From: an uncultured Collinsella sp.
GTDB taxonomy: Bacteria; Actinomycetota; Coriobacteriia; Coriobacteriales; Coriobacteriaceae
NCBI GenBank assembly: GCA_900541245.1
Contig: UQIS01000002.1
Span: forward strand, 1 to 64,000
Direction: 5' to 3'
Length of the DNA: 64,000 nucleotides
Shown here: piece by piece, positions 8,667 through 17,380 of the stretch
How the letters are laid out: every line of letters starts with the position of its first letter
Numbering within the stretch: position 1 is the first letter of the stretch
Position numbers and translations under genes: made by a program
Notes under the pieces: generated by a model
Told to the model about the DNA's origin: nothing
What the model saw: the letters and a program-made list of their open reading frames with translations, nothing else
The model's database searches: none

Positions 8667-9449
8667 ATGGAGCCCCGGTTATTTGATGCACACTGCCATC
8701 TTGATTTGATGACTTACCCGAATGCTGTTGCCGACGAAACTGCGGCTAAAGGGCTGGGGGTCTTTGATTGCGGGGTCGACCCACGCGACTTCACGGCAGC
8801 AAAAAAGCGGGGCAGCCGCTACCCAAACATTATCGCGGGCGTCGGCCTCCACCCCTGGTGGCTCGCCGACGGCCGCTGCAGTCCTGCCGAAGTCGATCTG
8901 CTTTGCGAAGTTGCTGCCCAAGAACGCTACATCGGCGAAGTCGGACTCGACTTTTCCGCGCGCTTTGCCGAAAGCGAACCGCTACAAATACAGGCATTTG
9001 ACCGGCTCTGCGACACACTCGCGCAGCGTTCTCTTGCCGGGCGCGTGATATCAATTCACGCCGTTCGTTCGGCAGGAACCGTACTGGACATCCTCGAATC
9101 GCATGGACTACTCATCCCAAACCCCGACTCCCCCGTTATCATCTTCCACTGGTTTAGCGGTACTTCGGACGAACTCGCCCGCGCGCGAAACGCAGGCTGC
9201 TATTTTTCCGTGAACGAGCGTATGCTCGCGACCAAGCGCGGTCGCGAATACGCACGACAGATTCCACTCGACCGCCTACTGCTCGAGACCGATGCGCCGG
9301 CCGAGCCAAACACAGAAACAAGCGCGCAGTCGCTCATCAGATCGCTCACAAGGACCTCAGAACGCATCGCCTCACTCAAAAACTGTGCCGCAAAGCATAT
9401 TGAGTCGGCGGTTTTAGCGAATGCACACTCTGTTTTTAGCCTTCGCTGA
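8667..9449 (+). CDS. TatD-family metal-dependent hydrolase/DNase
   Basis: A 260-residue TIM-barrel metallohydrolase. The metal ligands appear as DAHCHLD (His 9 and His 11), GEVGLDF (Glu), SIHAVRS (His), FHWFSG (His) and LLLETDAPAE (Asp), in the usual TatD order. Members are 3'-5' exonucleases or related hydrolases with two divalent metal ions. It directly follows tcdA on the same strand. I see no QueC-like or ATPase partner, so it is not part of a Qat-type defence cluster. Confidence 0.85.
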   Translation: MEPRLFDAHCHLDLMTYPNAVADETAAKGLGVFDCGVDPRDFTAAKKRGSRYPNIIAGVGLHPWWLADGRCSPAEVDLLCEVAAQERYIGEVGLDFSARFAESEPLQIQAFDRLCDTLAQRSLAGRVISIHAVRSAGTVLDILESHGLLIPNPDSPVIIFHWFSGTSDELARARNAGCYFSVNERMLATKRGREYARQIPLDRLLLETDAPAEPNTETSAQSLIRSLTRTSERIASLKNCAAKHIESAVLANAHSVFSLR

Positions 9450-9459
9450 CCCCTGTGGT

Positions 9460-9679
9460 CAAAAAACGTCAAATATGAGTACTGCTAGCGAAATGGATAC
9501 ATTACTTTGAGCTTTACGACCGCCAGAATAATCTACGATTGTCCATTAACTAACACTTTTACAGTCGCACATCCTGCATTTTCGCAATTTTAAACCCCTC
9601 CAAACGCTCAAATCACATCTGAAGGGGTTGATTTTGCTGCGACTAAATTAGTCACAGTACTCATATTTGGCATTTTTTG
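9460..9679. repeat. 220-bp non-coding element bounded by 25-bp terminal inverted repeats
   Basis: The left end 9460-9484 reads inward CAAAAAACGTCAAATATGAG then TACTG. The right end 9655-9679 read on the other strand is the same except for two bases. The interior has no credible reading frame and contains a smaller hairpin with ACCCCTCC / GAAGGGGT-type arms. The shape fits a MITE-like element or a large RNA/DNA stem structure in the gap between tatD and frlD. Partial identity continues a few bases beyond the arms. Confidence 0.65.
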
Positions 9680-9726
9680 CACACCGAGTCCCGGGGAGGC
9701 ACCCGCACCTCCCCGGGACCGCTCGG

Positions 9727-10590
9727 CTATTCGACGATTGGTGCTCCGTGGCCCCAAGAGCCTTCCATGCCGCACACGGTCGAGGCGAACCCGGCAGCAA
9801 AGTCGAGCGCGCGCTCGATGGCCTCGGCGCCATCCTCACCACGCTTGGCGGAATCGAGATAGCACATCAAAAACGAGGTGAGGAACGAGGCGCCCGCCCC
9901 CATGGTGTCCTTCATGTCCGTTACCGGTTTAGCCAGCTGGCGGTAATAACGCTCGCCGTCGTAAGCAATGCAGCCCTCGGCGCCCGCCGTAGCCGACACA
10001 AAACGCGGACCCAGGCCCTTCACCCATGCCAGACGCTCGCGAATCTCGTCCTCACTCGCGGCATCCGCCGCACTAAAGAAAGCGAAATCGACGTAGGGCG
10101 CAATCTGCTCGTAGTACTCGTCGGTGGAGTCGTCCGAAAAGTCAAAAGAGACCGTGACGCCCACAGCCTTCAACTTGGGCAGCTCGCGCTCGGTAAAGCA
10201 ATAGTTGCCCGAATGAACCACATCGAACTGCTTCATGTACGAAAGGTCAAAGCGATCGAGGACATAGCGCGCATCGCCACGGATACCGCCCTCGTTGGAG
10301 CCGAGGAAGACACGGTCACCGTCAACGACGGTCACGCGAGCCGCTCCGTTCTCGCCAATCATCTGCTCGCACTTGTCAAGCTCGATACCCTCATCCTCGA
10401 GGCTTGCAATGACATGCTCGGCAGCGGCGTCATTGCCAAAAATGCCCATGTATGCGGAGCGTGCGGCGCCGCATTTCTTGGCATAAACGGCGAAGTTCAC
10501 CGCGTTACCACCAGGATACATGGTGTGGATATGCTCGTAGCGATCAACGACGTTGTCGCCAAATCCGAGCGCGTTAACGTTAAATGCCAT
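9727..10590 (-). CDS. frlD: Fructoselysine 6-kinase-type PfkB sugar kinase
   Basis: A 287-residue ribokinase/PfkB-family kinase. Substrate-side motif GGNAVNFAVYAKKCG lies near residue 27, and the C-terminal DTMGAGASFLTSFL carries the anion hole and the catalytic Asp position (here GAGAS rather than GAGDS). In the frl pathway the kinase phosphorylates fructoselysine at C6. It is the last gene of the operon, 14 bases after frlB, which supports the assignment. The Asp-to-Ser change in the usual GAGD motif also occurs in some FrlD-like kinases as far as I recall; it should be checked. Confidence 0.85.
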   Translation of the reverse strand: MAFNVNALGFGDNVVDRYEHIHTMYPGGNAVNFAVYAKKCGAARSAYMGIFGNDAAAEHVIASLEDEGIELDKCEQMIGENGAARVTVVDGDRVFLGSNEGGIRGDARYVLDRFDLSYMKQFDVVHSGNYCFTERELPKLKAVGVTVSFDFSDDSTDEYYEQIAPYVDFAFFSAADAASEDEIRERLAWVKGLGPRFVSATAGAEGCIAYDGERYYRQLAKPVTDMKDTMGAGASFLTSFLMCYLDSAKRGEDGAEAIERALDFAAGFASTVCGMEGSWGHGAPIVE

Positions 10591-10604
10591 GGCCTTTGTC
10601 CCTT

Positions 10605-11573
10605 CTAGTACTCGACGACGCCCATATAGCGACGGAAATCGGGATCGTGATCAAACACCTTGCCGCGTGCAGCACGCAGCTCACAGTTCATGGCGTAGAA
10701 CAGCACCGGGTCCAGATAGGCACGGACGCTCGCCGGCACGGCTTCCATACCGTACTCCTTGGCATCGAGCACCATCAGCGTATCGGTATGCGTCTTAAGG
10801 AACGCCAGGGCGCGCTCGTCCATAGCACGGCACTCGCTGGAGCCCATCTGCAGGAAGTAAAAAACGCCATCCTGAGTAGCCTCGAAGGGGCCGTGGAAGT
10901 ACTCGGCAGAGTGGATGTAGCTGCAGTGCTGCCACTGCATCTCCATAAGAGAGCAGATAGCGAAACCGTAGGTCTGGCTAAAGTTGGGACCGCTGCCCAG
11001 AATGTAGAAGAACTCGTGCTCCTGGCAAAGCTTGGCAAAACGATCGCCCAGCTCGGCATTTACCTTCTCGCGTGCCGGAGGAAGAATCTTATCCATCTCA
11101 GCAATACCGGCATACATATCGGCAAGATCGGCGTAGCCCTCCTGCTGATCGAGCAGCTCGGCCGCAAGCGACAGCGAAATGCCAGCGGGGACCTCGGCCT
11201 GCGGCACGCCCTCGCCCCACGGGTAGACCCACGTGGTCCACTTGCCGGAGTCAATCTTGGATCCAGCGTTGTCGGTCTGGGCGATCACCGTAGCGCCGGC
11301 AGCAAGGGCAATCTCACAGCCCTCGACGACCTCGGGGGTGTTGCCACTGTGGCTGCAAGCAATGACCAGGGATTTCTCACCCAAGCGGCGCGGGCGCATG
11401 ATATCAAACTCGCGAGCCGTATAGATATACGAAGTGAAGGTGGTTGCCTCGCGCTGCAGAAGCTCATGAGCCGGGATCAAATCGATCATGGAGCCACCGC
11501 AAGCAATCCAGTAGACGCTGTCGAACTTGCCCTTCTCGGCAATTGCCTCTTTGATCAGGTCGTGTGCGTTCAT
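10605..11573 (-). CDS. frlB: Fructoselysine-6-phosphate deglycase-type SIS protein
   Basis: A 322-residue protein with two SIS domains (sugar isomerase fold). The motifs ACGGSMIDLIPAHELLQ and ACSHSGNTPEVVEGCEIALA are the phosphosugar-binding loops. FrlB cleaves fructoselysine 6-phosphate to glucose 6-phosphate and lysine. Neighbours FrlC and FrlD make this more likely than GlmS- or FraB-type activity. The ATG at 11573 follows AAAGGAACTGG; a longer start to 11606 is possible but has no better site. Confidence 0.85.
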   Translation of the reverse strand: MNAHDLIKEAIAEKGKFDSVYWIACGGSMIDLIPAHELLQREATTFTSYIYTAREFDIMRPRRLGEKSLVIACSHSGNTPEVVEGCEIALAAGATVIAQTDNAGSKIDSGKWTTWVYPWGEGVPQAEVPAGISLSLAAELLDQQEGYADLADMYAGIAEMDKILPPAREKVNAELGDRFAKLCQEHEFFYILGSGPNFSQTYGFAICSLMEMQWQHCSYIHSAEYFHGPFEATQDGVFYFLQMGSSECRAMDERALAFLKTHTDTLMVLDAKEYGMEAVPASVRAYLDPVLFYAMNCELRAARGKVFDHDPDFRRYMGVVEY

Positions 11574-11635
11574 ATCCAGTTCCTTTCTTGTTTGGTCCAC
11601 AATCAATGACGTTGGTTGCGTGGCCGATAGTTGTT

Positions 11636-12487
11636 TTAGTCAATCAGATATTTCTCGAATGCGGCCATGTTCTTGGCATCTGCCGCCGCCGGGTCATCAT
11701 AGTAACGACCGTCCGTGATTTCCTGGCCCAGCATGCCGTCGAAACCATGGGCGTTGAGCGTGGCAACGAAGGCGTCCATATCGTGCTTGCCATCGCCCCA
11801 CACCAGATGGCCATACGGATCACCGTCGATAAAGTGCATCTCGTGAATTGCCCCATCACCAAAGGCGGCAAACCAGTCCTCGAGCGTCTCGCCTGCAACG
11901 CCCATCGCGGTTGTATCAACCATGGGCTGTAAGTACGGGCTCGCGACCTCGTCAATCATGCGCTTCGCATCGGAAACCGTCGTCACAAGGTTGCTCTCCT
12001 CGGGACGCAGGCTTTCCATCGTAAGCACCAGACCGTGCTCGCCGGCATACTCCGCCAGAATGGACATGTGCTCGCGGCTGCGCTTCCAGGCTTCCTCGCG
12101 GTCCTCGTCCCAGTCGCCCCAGCCCGAGTTGACGGACATACGGTCGCACCCAAGTACCTCGGCAAGCTCAATGCCGTGCTTAAAGTACGCCAGGCTGCGC
12201 TGTTCATGCAGCGGTTTGCGTGCGCAGTATTGCCAAGGATAGACAACATTCTCGGGGCACAGAGTACGATACCTAAGCCCACGGTCTGCAGCTTTTTTCG
12301 CCAGGACCTCAGCCTCAAAGTAGCCCGTATGGTCGAGTGTCACATGCGGCTCCGCACACCACAGCTCAATGGACTCAAAGCCCAAACGCTGCTGCACATC
12401 AAGGAAGTAATCGAGCGACCACATGATGTAGTGGATATTCATGCCCGCAATCTGTTCGCGGCGCAGCGTCGGCTTGGATTCAGACAT
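11636..12487 (-). CDS. frlC: Fructoselysine 3-epimerase-type sugar phosphate isomerase/epimerase
   Basis: A 283-residue AP-endonuclease-2-like TIM barrel. Metal-binding glutamates and histidines appear in ESIELWCAEPHV, TMESLRPEESN, MVDTTAMG and HEMHFIDGDPYGH. FrlC interconverts fructoselysine and psicoselysine so that both epimers can enter the pathway. AAGGAGG precedes the start. Its place between the amidohydrolase and frlB inside the frl operon supports the call. Confidence 0.82.
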   Translation of the reverse strand: MSESKPTLRREQIAGMNIHYIMWSLDYFLDVQQRLGFESIELWCAEPHVTLDHTGYFEAEVLAKKAADRGLRYRTLCPENVVYPWQYCARKPLHEQRSLAYFKHGIELAEVLGCDRMSVNSGWGDWDEDREEAWKRSREHMSILAEYAGEHGLVLTMESLRPEESNLVTTVSDAKRMIDEVASPYLQPMVDTTAMGVAGETLEDWFAAFGDGAIHEMHFIDGDPYGHLVWGDGKHDMDAFVATLNAHGFDGMLGQEITDGRYYDDPAAADAKNMAAFEKYLID

Positions 12488-12488
12488 C

Positions 12489-14072
12489 CTATGCCTCCTT
12501 ATTTCGATCGAACACGATTTGTCCGTCCGACATCGTCATATCAACCGAAAGATCGCGTGCGTCGCGATAATCGAGGTCGAACACATCCCGATCGAGCACG
12601 CAGATATCAGCAAGCTTGCCGACCTCGAGCGTACCCAGCTCGTCTTCGCGCATCAGATCGTACGCGCCCCCGGCAGTCCAAGCACGCAAGAGCTCGACAA
12701 GCGTCAGCGCGTTGGCCTCATTCACGGGCAGTCCATCGTCGAAGTATCCGCCGCACGCACTGTAGATTGACTCGCCCAGGCTCGGAATCAGCAGCGGCAA
12801 ATCCGTACCACAGCACACCGTGCATCCGGAATCTTCCATGCCGCGGCGATTCCAGCTGTGCAAAAGTCGCGTCTTGCCAATTTGTCGACGCATCATCGAC
12901 AGGCAATCCTCGCGCCGGTCCAGCGTCAGAATCTGCGGATAGACCTCGCAAATTCCACCTAACTTGCCAAACTTGACAAGATCGGTCGGATCAGAGTTCT
13001 CGAGATCGGTAATCGCATGGCGGCGAAGCAACCGTCCATGCTCGTCTCGAGGCAGCGAGGCATAGAGCGCCACGGTGCGACGAACGGCGCCATCGCCCTG
13101 GCAATGCAAGGAATATCGGAAGCCGTCAGCATCAATTGCGCGCAGCTCGTTCTCAATCAGATCCCACTCGGGCTCCTCGACAACCGTCTTGCCGGCAGCG
13201 CCCGCATCGGCCGTGTCCTCATAGGGGTCAATCATCTCGGCAAGCCCCGCCCATACGCCGCGATCGGTCATACGGTTGAAGCCAGAAAAACGAACGAACG
13301 GTCCCCGGAAGCGCTCTCGTGCCTCGCGGGCATATGCCAGATTTGCACCGGCACCCACCGGCTGCGACATCATAGAGACGCGAACCGTCAGCTCACCAGA
13401 TTCCTCACGGCGAGCCATTTCGTCGGCAAAACCGTAGTAGTCATCAAACGCCATCTCCTTGATGGCGGTAACGCCGCGCTCGTTAAGCATGCTCATGTAG
13501 TCCGAATACCCCGCACGTACCTCGGGCAGCGCGAGGAAATCGCTCATCATGCGCCAGATCTTCTCGGCATAGCACGCCTGGGGTGTAAAGCCGTATCGTG
13601 CACTGGCGGCAGCATTGAGAACGCAGGTCTCCGCACCCGGTGTAAAGCAGACGACAGGGATATCGCCAAAACAATCGTCAAACACAGCTGCCGTATTTGC
13701 GTTCTCGGCATCCGATGCCAACGTTTCGGGTAGGCTGTGGCCAAAAGCCGCCGCGCAATCCGGATGATCTTCTTTCCATGCACGCAAGAGCGACACGGCC
13801 TCTTTGGCATCAGCGATGCCGGACAGATCAGACCCCAACGTCCGCAGCGCCCAGCCTGTATAGAAGGTATGCACATCGATCAGGCCAGGCATGACGGTAC
13901 GGTCGCCCAGATCAACTACCTCGTCCGCCTGGGTCAAATACGAAGCTACCTCACACTTGGTGCCAACCGCCTCAATTCGATTGCCACGGACCGCTACGAA
14001 ACCTTCGAACGGCAGGTCCCCCGTACCGGTAAAGACGCTCTTAGACGTCAGGACCGTTAAACGATCAGACAT
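12489..14072 (-). CDS. YtcJ-type amidohydrolase (amidohydrolase family 3) in the frl operon
   Basis: A 527-residue amidohydrolase with an N-terminal beta-sandwich piece, a TIM barrel and a C-terminal LGTLEVGKLADICVLDRD motif. Barrel motifs are HCQGDGAV, RRHAITDLE and CCGTDLPL, as in YtcJ-type enzymes. The first metal motif reads GLIDVHTFYTG, so the second His of the usual HxH is Phe. The ATG at 14072 follows AGGTGG and is 9 bases after the transporter stop. Position suggests it removes an acyl or peptide group from an Amadori substrate before FrlB/C/D act; the substrate is inferred only. Confidence 0.75.
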   Translation of the reverse strand: MSDRLTVLTSKSVFTGTGDLPFEGFVAVRGNRIEAVGTKCEVASYLTQADEVVDLGDRTVMPGLIDVHTFYTGWALRTLGSDLSGIADAKEAVSLLRAWKEDHPDCAAAFGHSLPETLASDAENANTAAVFDDCFGDIPVVCFTPGAETCVLNAAASARYGFTPQACYAEKIWRMMSDFLALPEVRAGYSDYMSMLNERGVTAIKEMAFDDYYGFADEMARREESGELTVRVSMMSQPVGAGANLAYAREARERFRGPFVRFSGFNRMTDRGVWAGLAEMIDPYEDTADAGAAGKTVVEEPEWDLIENELRAIDADGFRYSLHCQGDGAVRRTVALYASLPRDEHGRLLRRHAITDLENSDPTDLVKFGKLGGICEVYPQILTLDRREDCLSMMRRQIGKTRLLHSWNRRGMEDSGCTVCCGTDLPLLIPSLGESIYSACGGYFDDGLPVNEANALTLVELLRAWTAGGAYDLMREDELGTLEVGKLADICVLDRDVFDLDYRDARDLSVDMTMSDGQIVFDRNKEA

Positions 14073-14081
14073 CACAACCAC

Positions 14082-15545
14082 CTACACCGGAAGCATGCCA
14101 GAGATTGCCGTTACGATCAGGCCAAAGACGACCATGAAAATGAAGAACTTCCAAATGGTCTTCCACCATTGGCCAAACGAAATCTTAGCCACGGCAAGGC
14201 CGGCGACCGTCATGCCCGCCACGGGACTGATGGTGTTGATGGTCTGATTAGCAAACTGGAGCGCGGTAACGGCAGCTTCGGGATTGAGGCCCATAAGCTC
14301 GGTCAGCGGACCCATGACGGGCATGGTGAGCGCCGCAAGTCCAGAACTCGAGGGAACCAGCAAAGAGAGCAGGCCAAGGACGATATACATAAACGTGGTG
14401 TAGACGGCAGCGGGTGCACCGGCGAGCGCAGTAGCGAGCGCCTGGAGGATGGTGTCGATGATCATGCCGCCCTCGGCGATGACCAGAATACCGCGAGCGA
14501 TACCGATAACGATAGCAGCGTACGCAAAATCGGCGAGACCCTTAACGAACTCCTCAGCGATCGTCTGCTGGTCAAGACCGCCCAGGATACCGGCAAGCAA
14601 GCCCATGCCAAGGAACACGGCGGAAATCTCATTCATGTACCAGCCCTGGGTAACAAGACCCCAGACGATAATGCCCATACCGCAGGCAAAATCGATAAGT
14701 ACGAGCTTCTGACGGGTAGTGAACTCTTCCTCGATGGAGGCATCGGTCACGGAAAACTCAACACGCTTGAGCTTGTCGTCCTCGTACGTAATGGACGACT
14801 CGGGGTTTTTCTTGACGCGCATAGCGTAGCGCATGGCCCATGCGATACCGACGGCAGTAAAGATGACCCAAGAAACGGCGCGCAGCCACAGCTGAGGATT
14901 GCCCTCGATGCCAATGATGCCCTGGGCGATCAAAACATTAAACGGGTCGATGGTCGAAGCACAATATCCCAGGTTAGGACCAAGGAAGCAGATGATGAAT
15001 GCCGTCATCGAGTCATAACCGATACCCATCATGATGGGAATGAAGATGGCATAGAACGGCAGGGCTTCCTCAGACATGCCAAACGTAGTGCCGCAAATGG
15101 ACAGCAACGTCATCGTAATGGGAATGATGAGGATGTCCTTGTTCTTGAGCTTTTTAATCACACGGCTCATGCCGGCATTCAAAGCGTTGGTCTTGGTGAT
15201 GATTGCGAACGATCCGCCAATCAATAAGACGAACGCAACGACGTCGGCAGCCTCCTGGATGCCCTTAGTGGGCGCTTGCAGGACCGCGAAGATATCCTGA
15301 CCCAGATTGATGGTCTCGCCGGTCTCGGAATCGGTGTAGTTCTTATCGACCTGTTCATAGGTTCCAGCAACGGCGACTTCGCGCTCGCCCGCCGCTGTCG
15401 AAATCGTCTTGCGCTGATACTGACCCGAGGGAACGATCCAAGTCAGGACCGCAAAGACAACGATCAGCAAGAACATGATCGTATAGACATGCGGTAATTT
15501 GAACTTAAAACGTCTGTTTGTCTTCTTCGCCTTCGTATCTGACAT
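14082..15545 (-). CDS. YfcC-family (C4-dicarboxylate carrier-like) membrane transporter
   Basis: A 487-residue polytopic protein with 11-12 hydrophobic segments. It begins with a basic N-terminus and the pattern HVYTIMFLLIVVFAVLTWIVPSG, characteristic of the YfcC/DcuC-like carriers of the IT superfamily. Related carriers move arginine/ornithine or other amino acid derivatives. In this operon it occupies the place of the APC-type FrlA permease, so it is the likely importer of the Amadori substrate. GGAGG precedes the ATG at 15545. Confidence 0.8.
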   Translation of the reverse strand: MSDTKAKKTNRRFKFKLPHVYTIMFLLIVVFAVLTWIVPSGQYQRKTISTAAGEREVAVAGTYEQVDKNYTDSETGETINLGQDIFAVLQAPTKGIQEAADVVAFVLLIGGSFAIITKTNALNAGMSRVIKKLKNKDILIIPITMTLLSICGTTFGMSEEALPFYAIFIPIMMGIGYDSMTAFIICFLGPNLGYCASTIDPFNVLIAQGIIGIEGNPQLWLRAVSWVIFTAVGIAWAMRYAMRVKKNPESSITYEDDKLKRVEFSVTDASIEEEFTTRQKLVLIDFACGMGIIVWGLVTQGWYMNEISAVFLGMGLLAGILGGLDQQTIAEEFVKGLADFAYAAIVIGIARGILVIAEGGMIIDTILQALATALAGAPAAVYTTFMYIVLGLLSLLVPSSSGLAALTMPVMGPLTELMGLNPEAAVTALQFANQTINTISPVAGMTVAGLAVAKISFGQWWKTIWKFFIFMVVFGLIVTAISGMLPV

Positions 15546-15605
15546 AGATACCTCCAAAGAACTCGAGACTGCATCGCATCTCGCTTCAACGCTTGCATAA
15601 GGCAA

Positions 15606-15624
15606 ACGTTCTATGACGTTCTAT
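15606..15624. promoter_or_regulatory. Tandem direct repeat in the frl promoter region, possible GntR operator
   Basis: ACGTTCTATG ACGTTCTAT is a direct repeat of ACGTTCTAT, about 60 bases upstream of the transporter start and downstream of the gntR terminator. It is the only repeated motif in the gap that could serve the neighbouring GntR protein. Confidence 0.3.
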
Positions 15625-15720
15625 AGATTACCAGCAGCTTTTCCCGTCATCAAGATAATTTCAAACTGATTGCCGCAACGCGGTTGAACGGTCGCGTTCG
15701 CGCCGTGAACGGTATGGAAG

Positions 15721-15746
15721 CGCCCGGTGAGATGATCCACCGGGCG
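15721..15746 (-). terminator. Terminator between gntR and the frl structural genes
   Basis: CGCCCGGTG (15721-15729) pairs with CACCGGGCG (15738-15746), directly after the gntR stop at 15764 on the minus strand. The regulator is therefore probably transcribed separately from the operon. Confidence 0.7.
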
Positions 15747-15763
15747 TTTCCATTCGCAATGTC

Positions 15764-16507
15764 CTAGATGTCAAAAACGTAGCGAGACCCAACGATCCGC
15801 TGACGACCGATGATAAACGGCCGCCGTTGCTCATCGAAAAAGAAGGCTTCCATATAAAACAAGGGTTCGCCAACGGGAACCGCCAGCAACCGAGCGACCT
15901 CGGGCGATGCGCACGCGATCTCGAGCGTGCACGGGTCGGTAAACGCGGGCATGCGGCCAGTCTGGTTGCGCACGAACTCAAAAATGGATTGGTTAGATAG
16001 AGGCGCCGTTGATAGATAGGCGTTGTCCTCGTAAACGTATATGTTGTTCTCAAGCATGACGGGGACGCCATCGGCAGTACGCACACGCTCGACGCAAATC
16101 AAGTCAGTTCCAACGGGAACACCAAAGAACTGTGCTTCGGTAGAATCCGCCGGCAGTATCTTTCTCGAAATGACACACGCCCCCGGTTCCATTCCGTTAA
16201 CGCGGCATGCGTCCGAAAAACTCTGGACGTCATCCTTCTGGCGAATCTTGCGCTTGAGCTTGGGGGCATTGACGAACGTGCCTTTCCCCTGTCGCTTCGT
16301 TAGATAGCCCTGCTGGACGAGCTCCTCAATAGCGCGTCGCACGGTAACGCGGCCAACTTTATAGCTCTCAGCCAATTCGAATTCGTTGGGTATCCGCGCG
16401 CCTGCCTTGTAGGCGCCGGAGTTGATTTCGTTTTTAATGATATCAATGACCTGTTGGTACAGCGGTATCGCTGCTTTACCGTCAGTTAGCCCTTCAGTCG
16501 GTGGCAT
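15764..16507 (-). CDS. GntR/HutC-family regulator, FrlR-like
   Basis: A 247-residue regulator with an N-terminal GntR winged helix (residues 10-80: LYQQVIDIIKNEINSG, RVTVRRAIEELVQQGYL, GKGTFV) and a C-terminal UTRA effector-binding domain. GGGAGAGGG precedes the ATG. It lies upstream of and in the same orientation as the fructoselysine genes, as frlR does in other bacteria, so it probably represses them until a phosphorylated intermediate binds. Effector identity is inferred from context. Confidence 0.85.
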   Translation of the reverse strand: MPPTEGLTDGKAAIPLYQQVIDIIKNEINSGAYKAGARIPNEFELAESYKVGRVTVRRAIEELVQQGYLTKRQGKGTFVNAPKLKRKIRQKDDVQSFSDACRVNGMEPGACVISRKILPADSTEAQFFGVPVGTDLICVERVRTADGVPVMLENNIYVYEDNAYLSTAPLSNQSIFEFVRNQTGRMPAFTDPCTLEIACASPEVARLLAVPVGEPLFYMEAFFFDEQRRPFIIGRQRIVGSRYVFDI

Positions 16508-16537
16508 ATACCCTCTCCCAGCACAATTAAGTCAAAA

Positions 16538-16574
16538 GCGGGCTCAAGGGCATTCAACAAGCCCTTAAGCCCGC
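16538..16574. terminator. Hairpin between the HAD gene and gntR
   Basis: GCGGGCTCAAGGGC (16538-16551) pairs with GCCCTTAAGCCCGC (16561-16574) with one mismatch. It probably terminates the HAD hydrolase gene on the minus strand and insulates gntR. Confidence 0.7.
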
Positions 16575-16657
16575 ATTAGCATAAAGTATGCTTGCTGCCG
16601 CACCAAAATGTCGGGTATTTACTCATCTGACCCGAAAAACGCGCAACTACCGCGCTC

Positions 16658-17317
16658 CTAAGAAAGCGTGAGCAGCTCCGGCAGCTGGTCGATAATCTTG
16701 TCCGCGGCATCCTGGCTAAATCCAAAGCGCTCCTCGCGCTTGGCAATGACTGTCAGGCCGGCTCGCTTGCCGGCAGTGATTCCAGGCACCGAATCCTCAA
16801 CGCAGCAGCAGCGATTCGCGGGCAGCCCCAGCAGGTCCAGCGCATGCAGGTAGATGTCGGGCTCGGGCTTGCTCTCCTTAAACTGCTCGCCGCTCACCAC
16901 ATACTCAAAGGCATCCGACAGCCCGCACGCATTGAGCACTTCCTCGATGCTATCCATGGGAGACGAGCTGGCAAGCGCCACGCGAACGCCACGGCGCGGC
17001 AGCTCTCGAATCGTATCCACGGCGCCTGGGTTAATCAAAGCCTGATAGTCGCGCGGACGCTTATGCGCCCACTCGTCCCAACGGGCCAACGCTTCCCCGC
17101 CAGTGAAATGCCCCTTACCGGCGCGCTCAAACCAATCGACCAGCATATGAAGGAAGAACTGATGCGAGGTACCGACCTGCCCATTCAACTCCTCTTGAGT
17201 CAGGTTAAGCCCAAGCTCCTTGGCAAACGCGGCAGTCTCGCCCAGGTAGTAATACTCGGTATCGACAATGACGCCGTCCATGTCAAAGATAACGGCATCG
17301 AACGGAAATGCGGACAC
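16658..17317 (-). CDS. HAD hydrolase, beta-phosphoglucomutase-like
   Basis: A 219-residue HAD subfamily I phosphatase. Motif I is IFDMDGVIVDTE, motif II ALASSS, then a Lys in SGEQFKESKPEPDIYLHAL and motif IV CCVEDSVPGITAGKRAG. A four-helix cap lies between motifs I and II. The GTG at 17317 is chosen because GGGAGGG precedes it and the upstream gene's terminator lies just before; a longer reading would run through that terminator. The substrate is not predictable; beta-phosphoglucomutase or a small sugar phosphatase are the main options. Confidence 0.82.
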   Translation of the reverse strand: MSAFPFDAVIFDMDGVIVDTEYYYLGETAAFAKELGLNLTQEELNGQVGTSHQFFLHMLVDWFERAGKGHFTGGEALARWDEWAHKRPRDYQALINPGAVDTIRELPRRGVRVALASSSPMDSIEEVLNACGLSDAFEYVVSGEQFKESKPEPDIYLHALDLLGLPANRCCCVEDSVPGITAGKRAGLTVIAKREERFGFSQDAADKIIDQLPELLTLS

Positions 17318-17336
17318 GGCACCCTCCCTAACAAAA

Positions 17337-17358
17337 GGGCGCCTGTAAGCAGGCGCCC
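17337..17358 (-). terminator. Terminator after the Cof-type phosphatase gene
   Basis: GGGCGCCTG TAAG CAGGCGCCC is a perfect 9-bp stem with a tetraloop, 3' of the stop at 17381 on the minus strand. Confidence 0.8.
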
Positions 17359-17380
17359 GAACCATGCATTATCGGCGATT

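Noticed and set aside
8667..9449. TatD protein as part of a Qat-type or other defence cluster
   Set aside because: Neighbours are tcdA and a non-coding repeat; no ATPase or QueC-like gene is present.
9667..10608. 313-codon frame opposite frlD
   Set aside because: No recognisable domain, and it begins inside the 220-bp repeat element; frlD is clearly the real gene.
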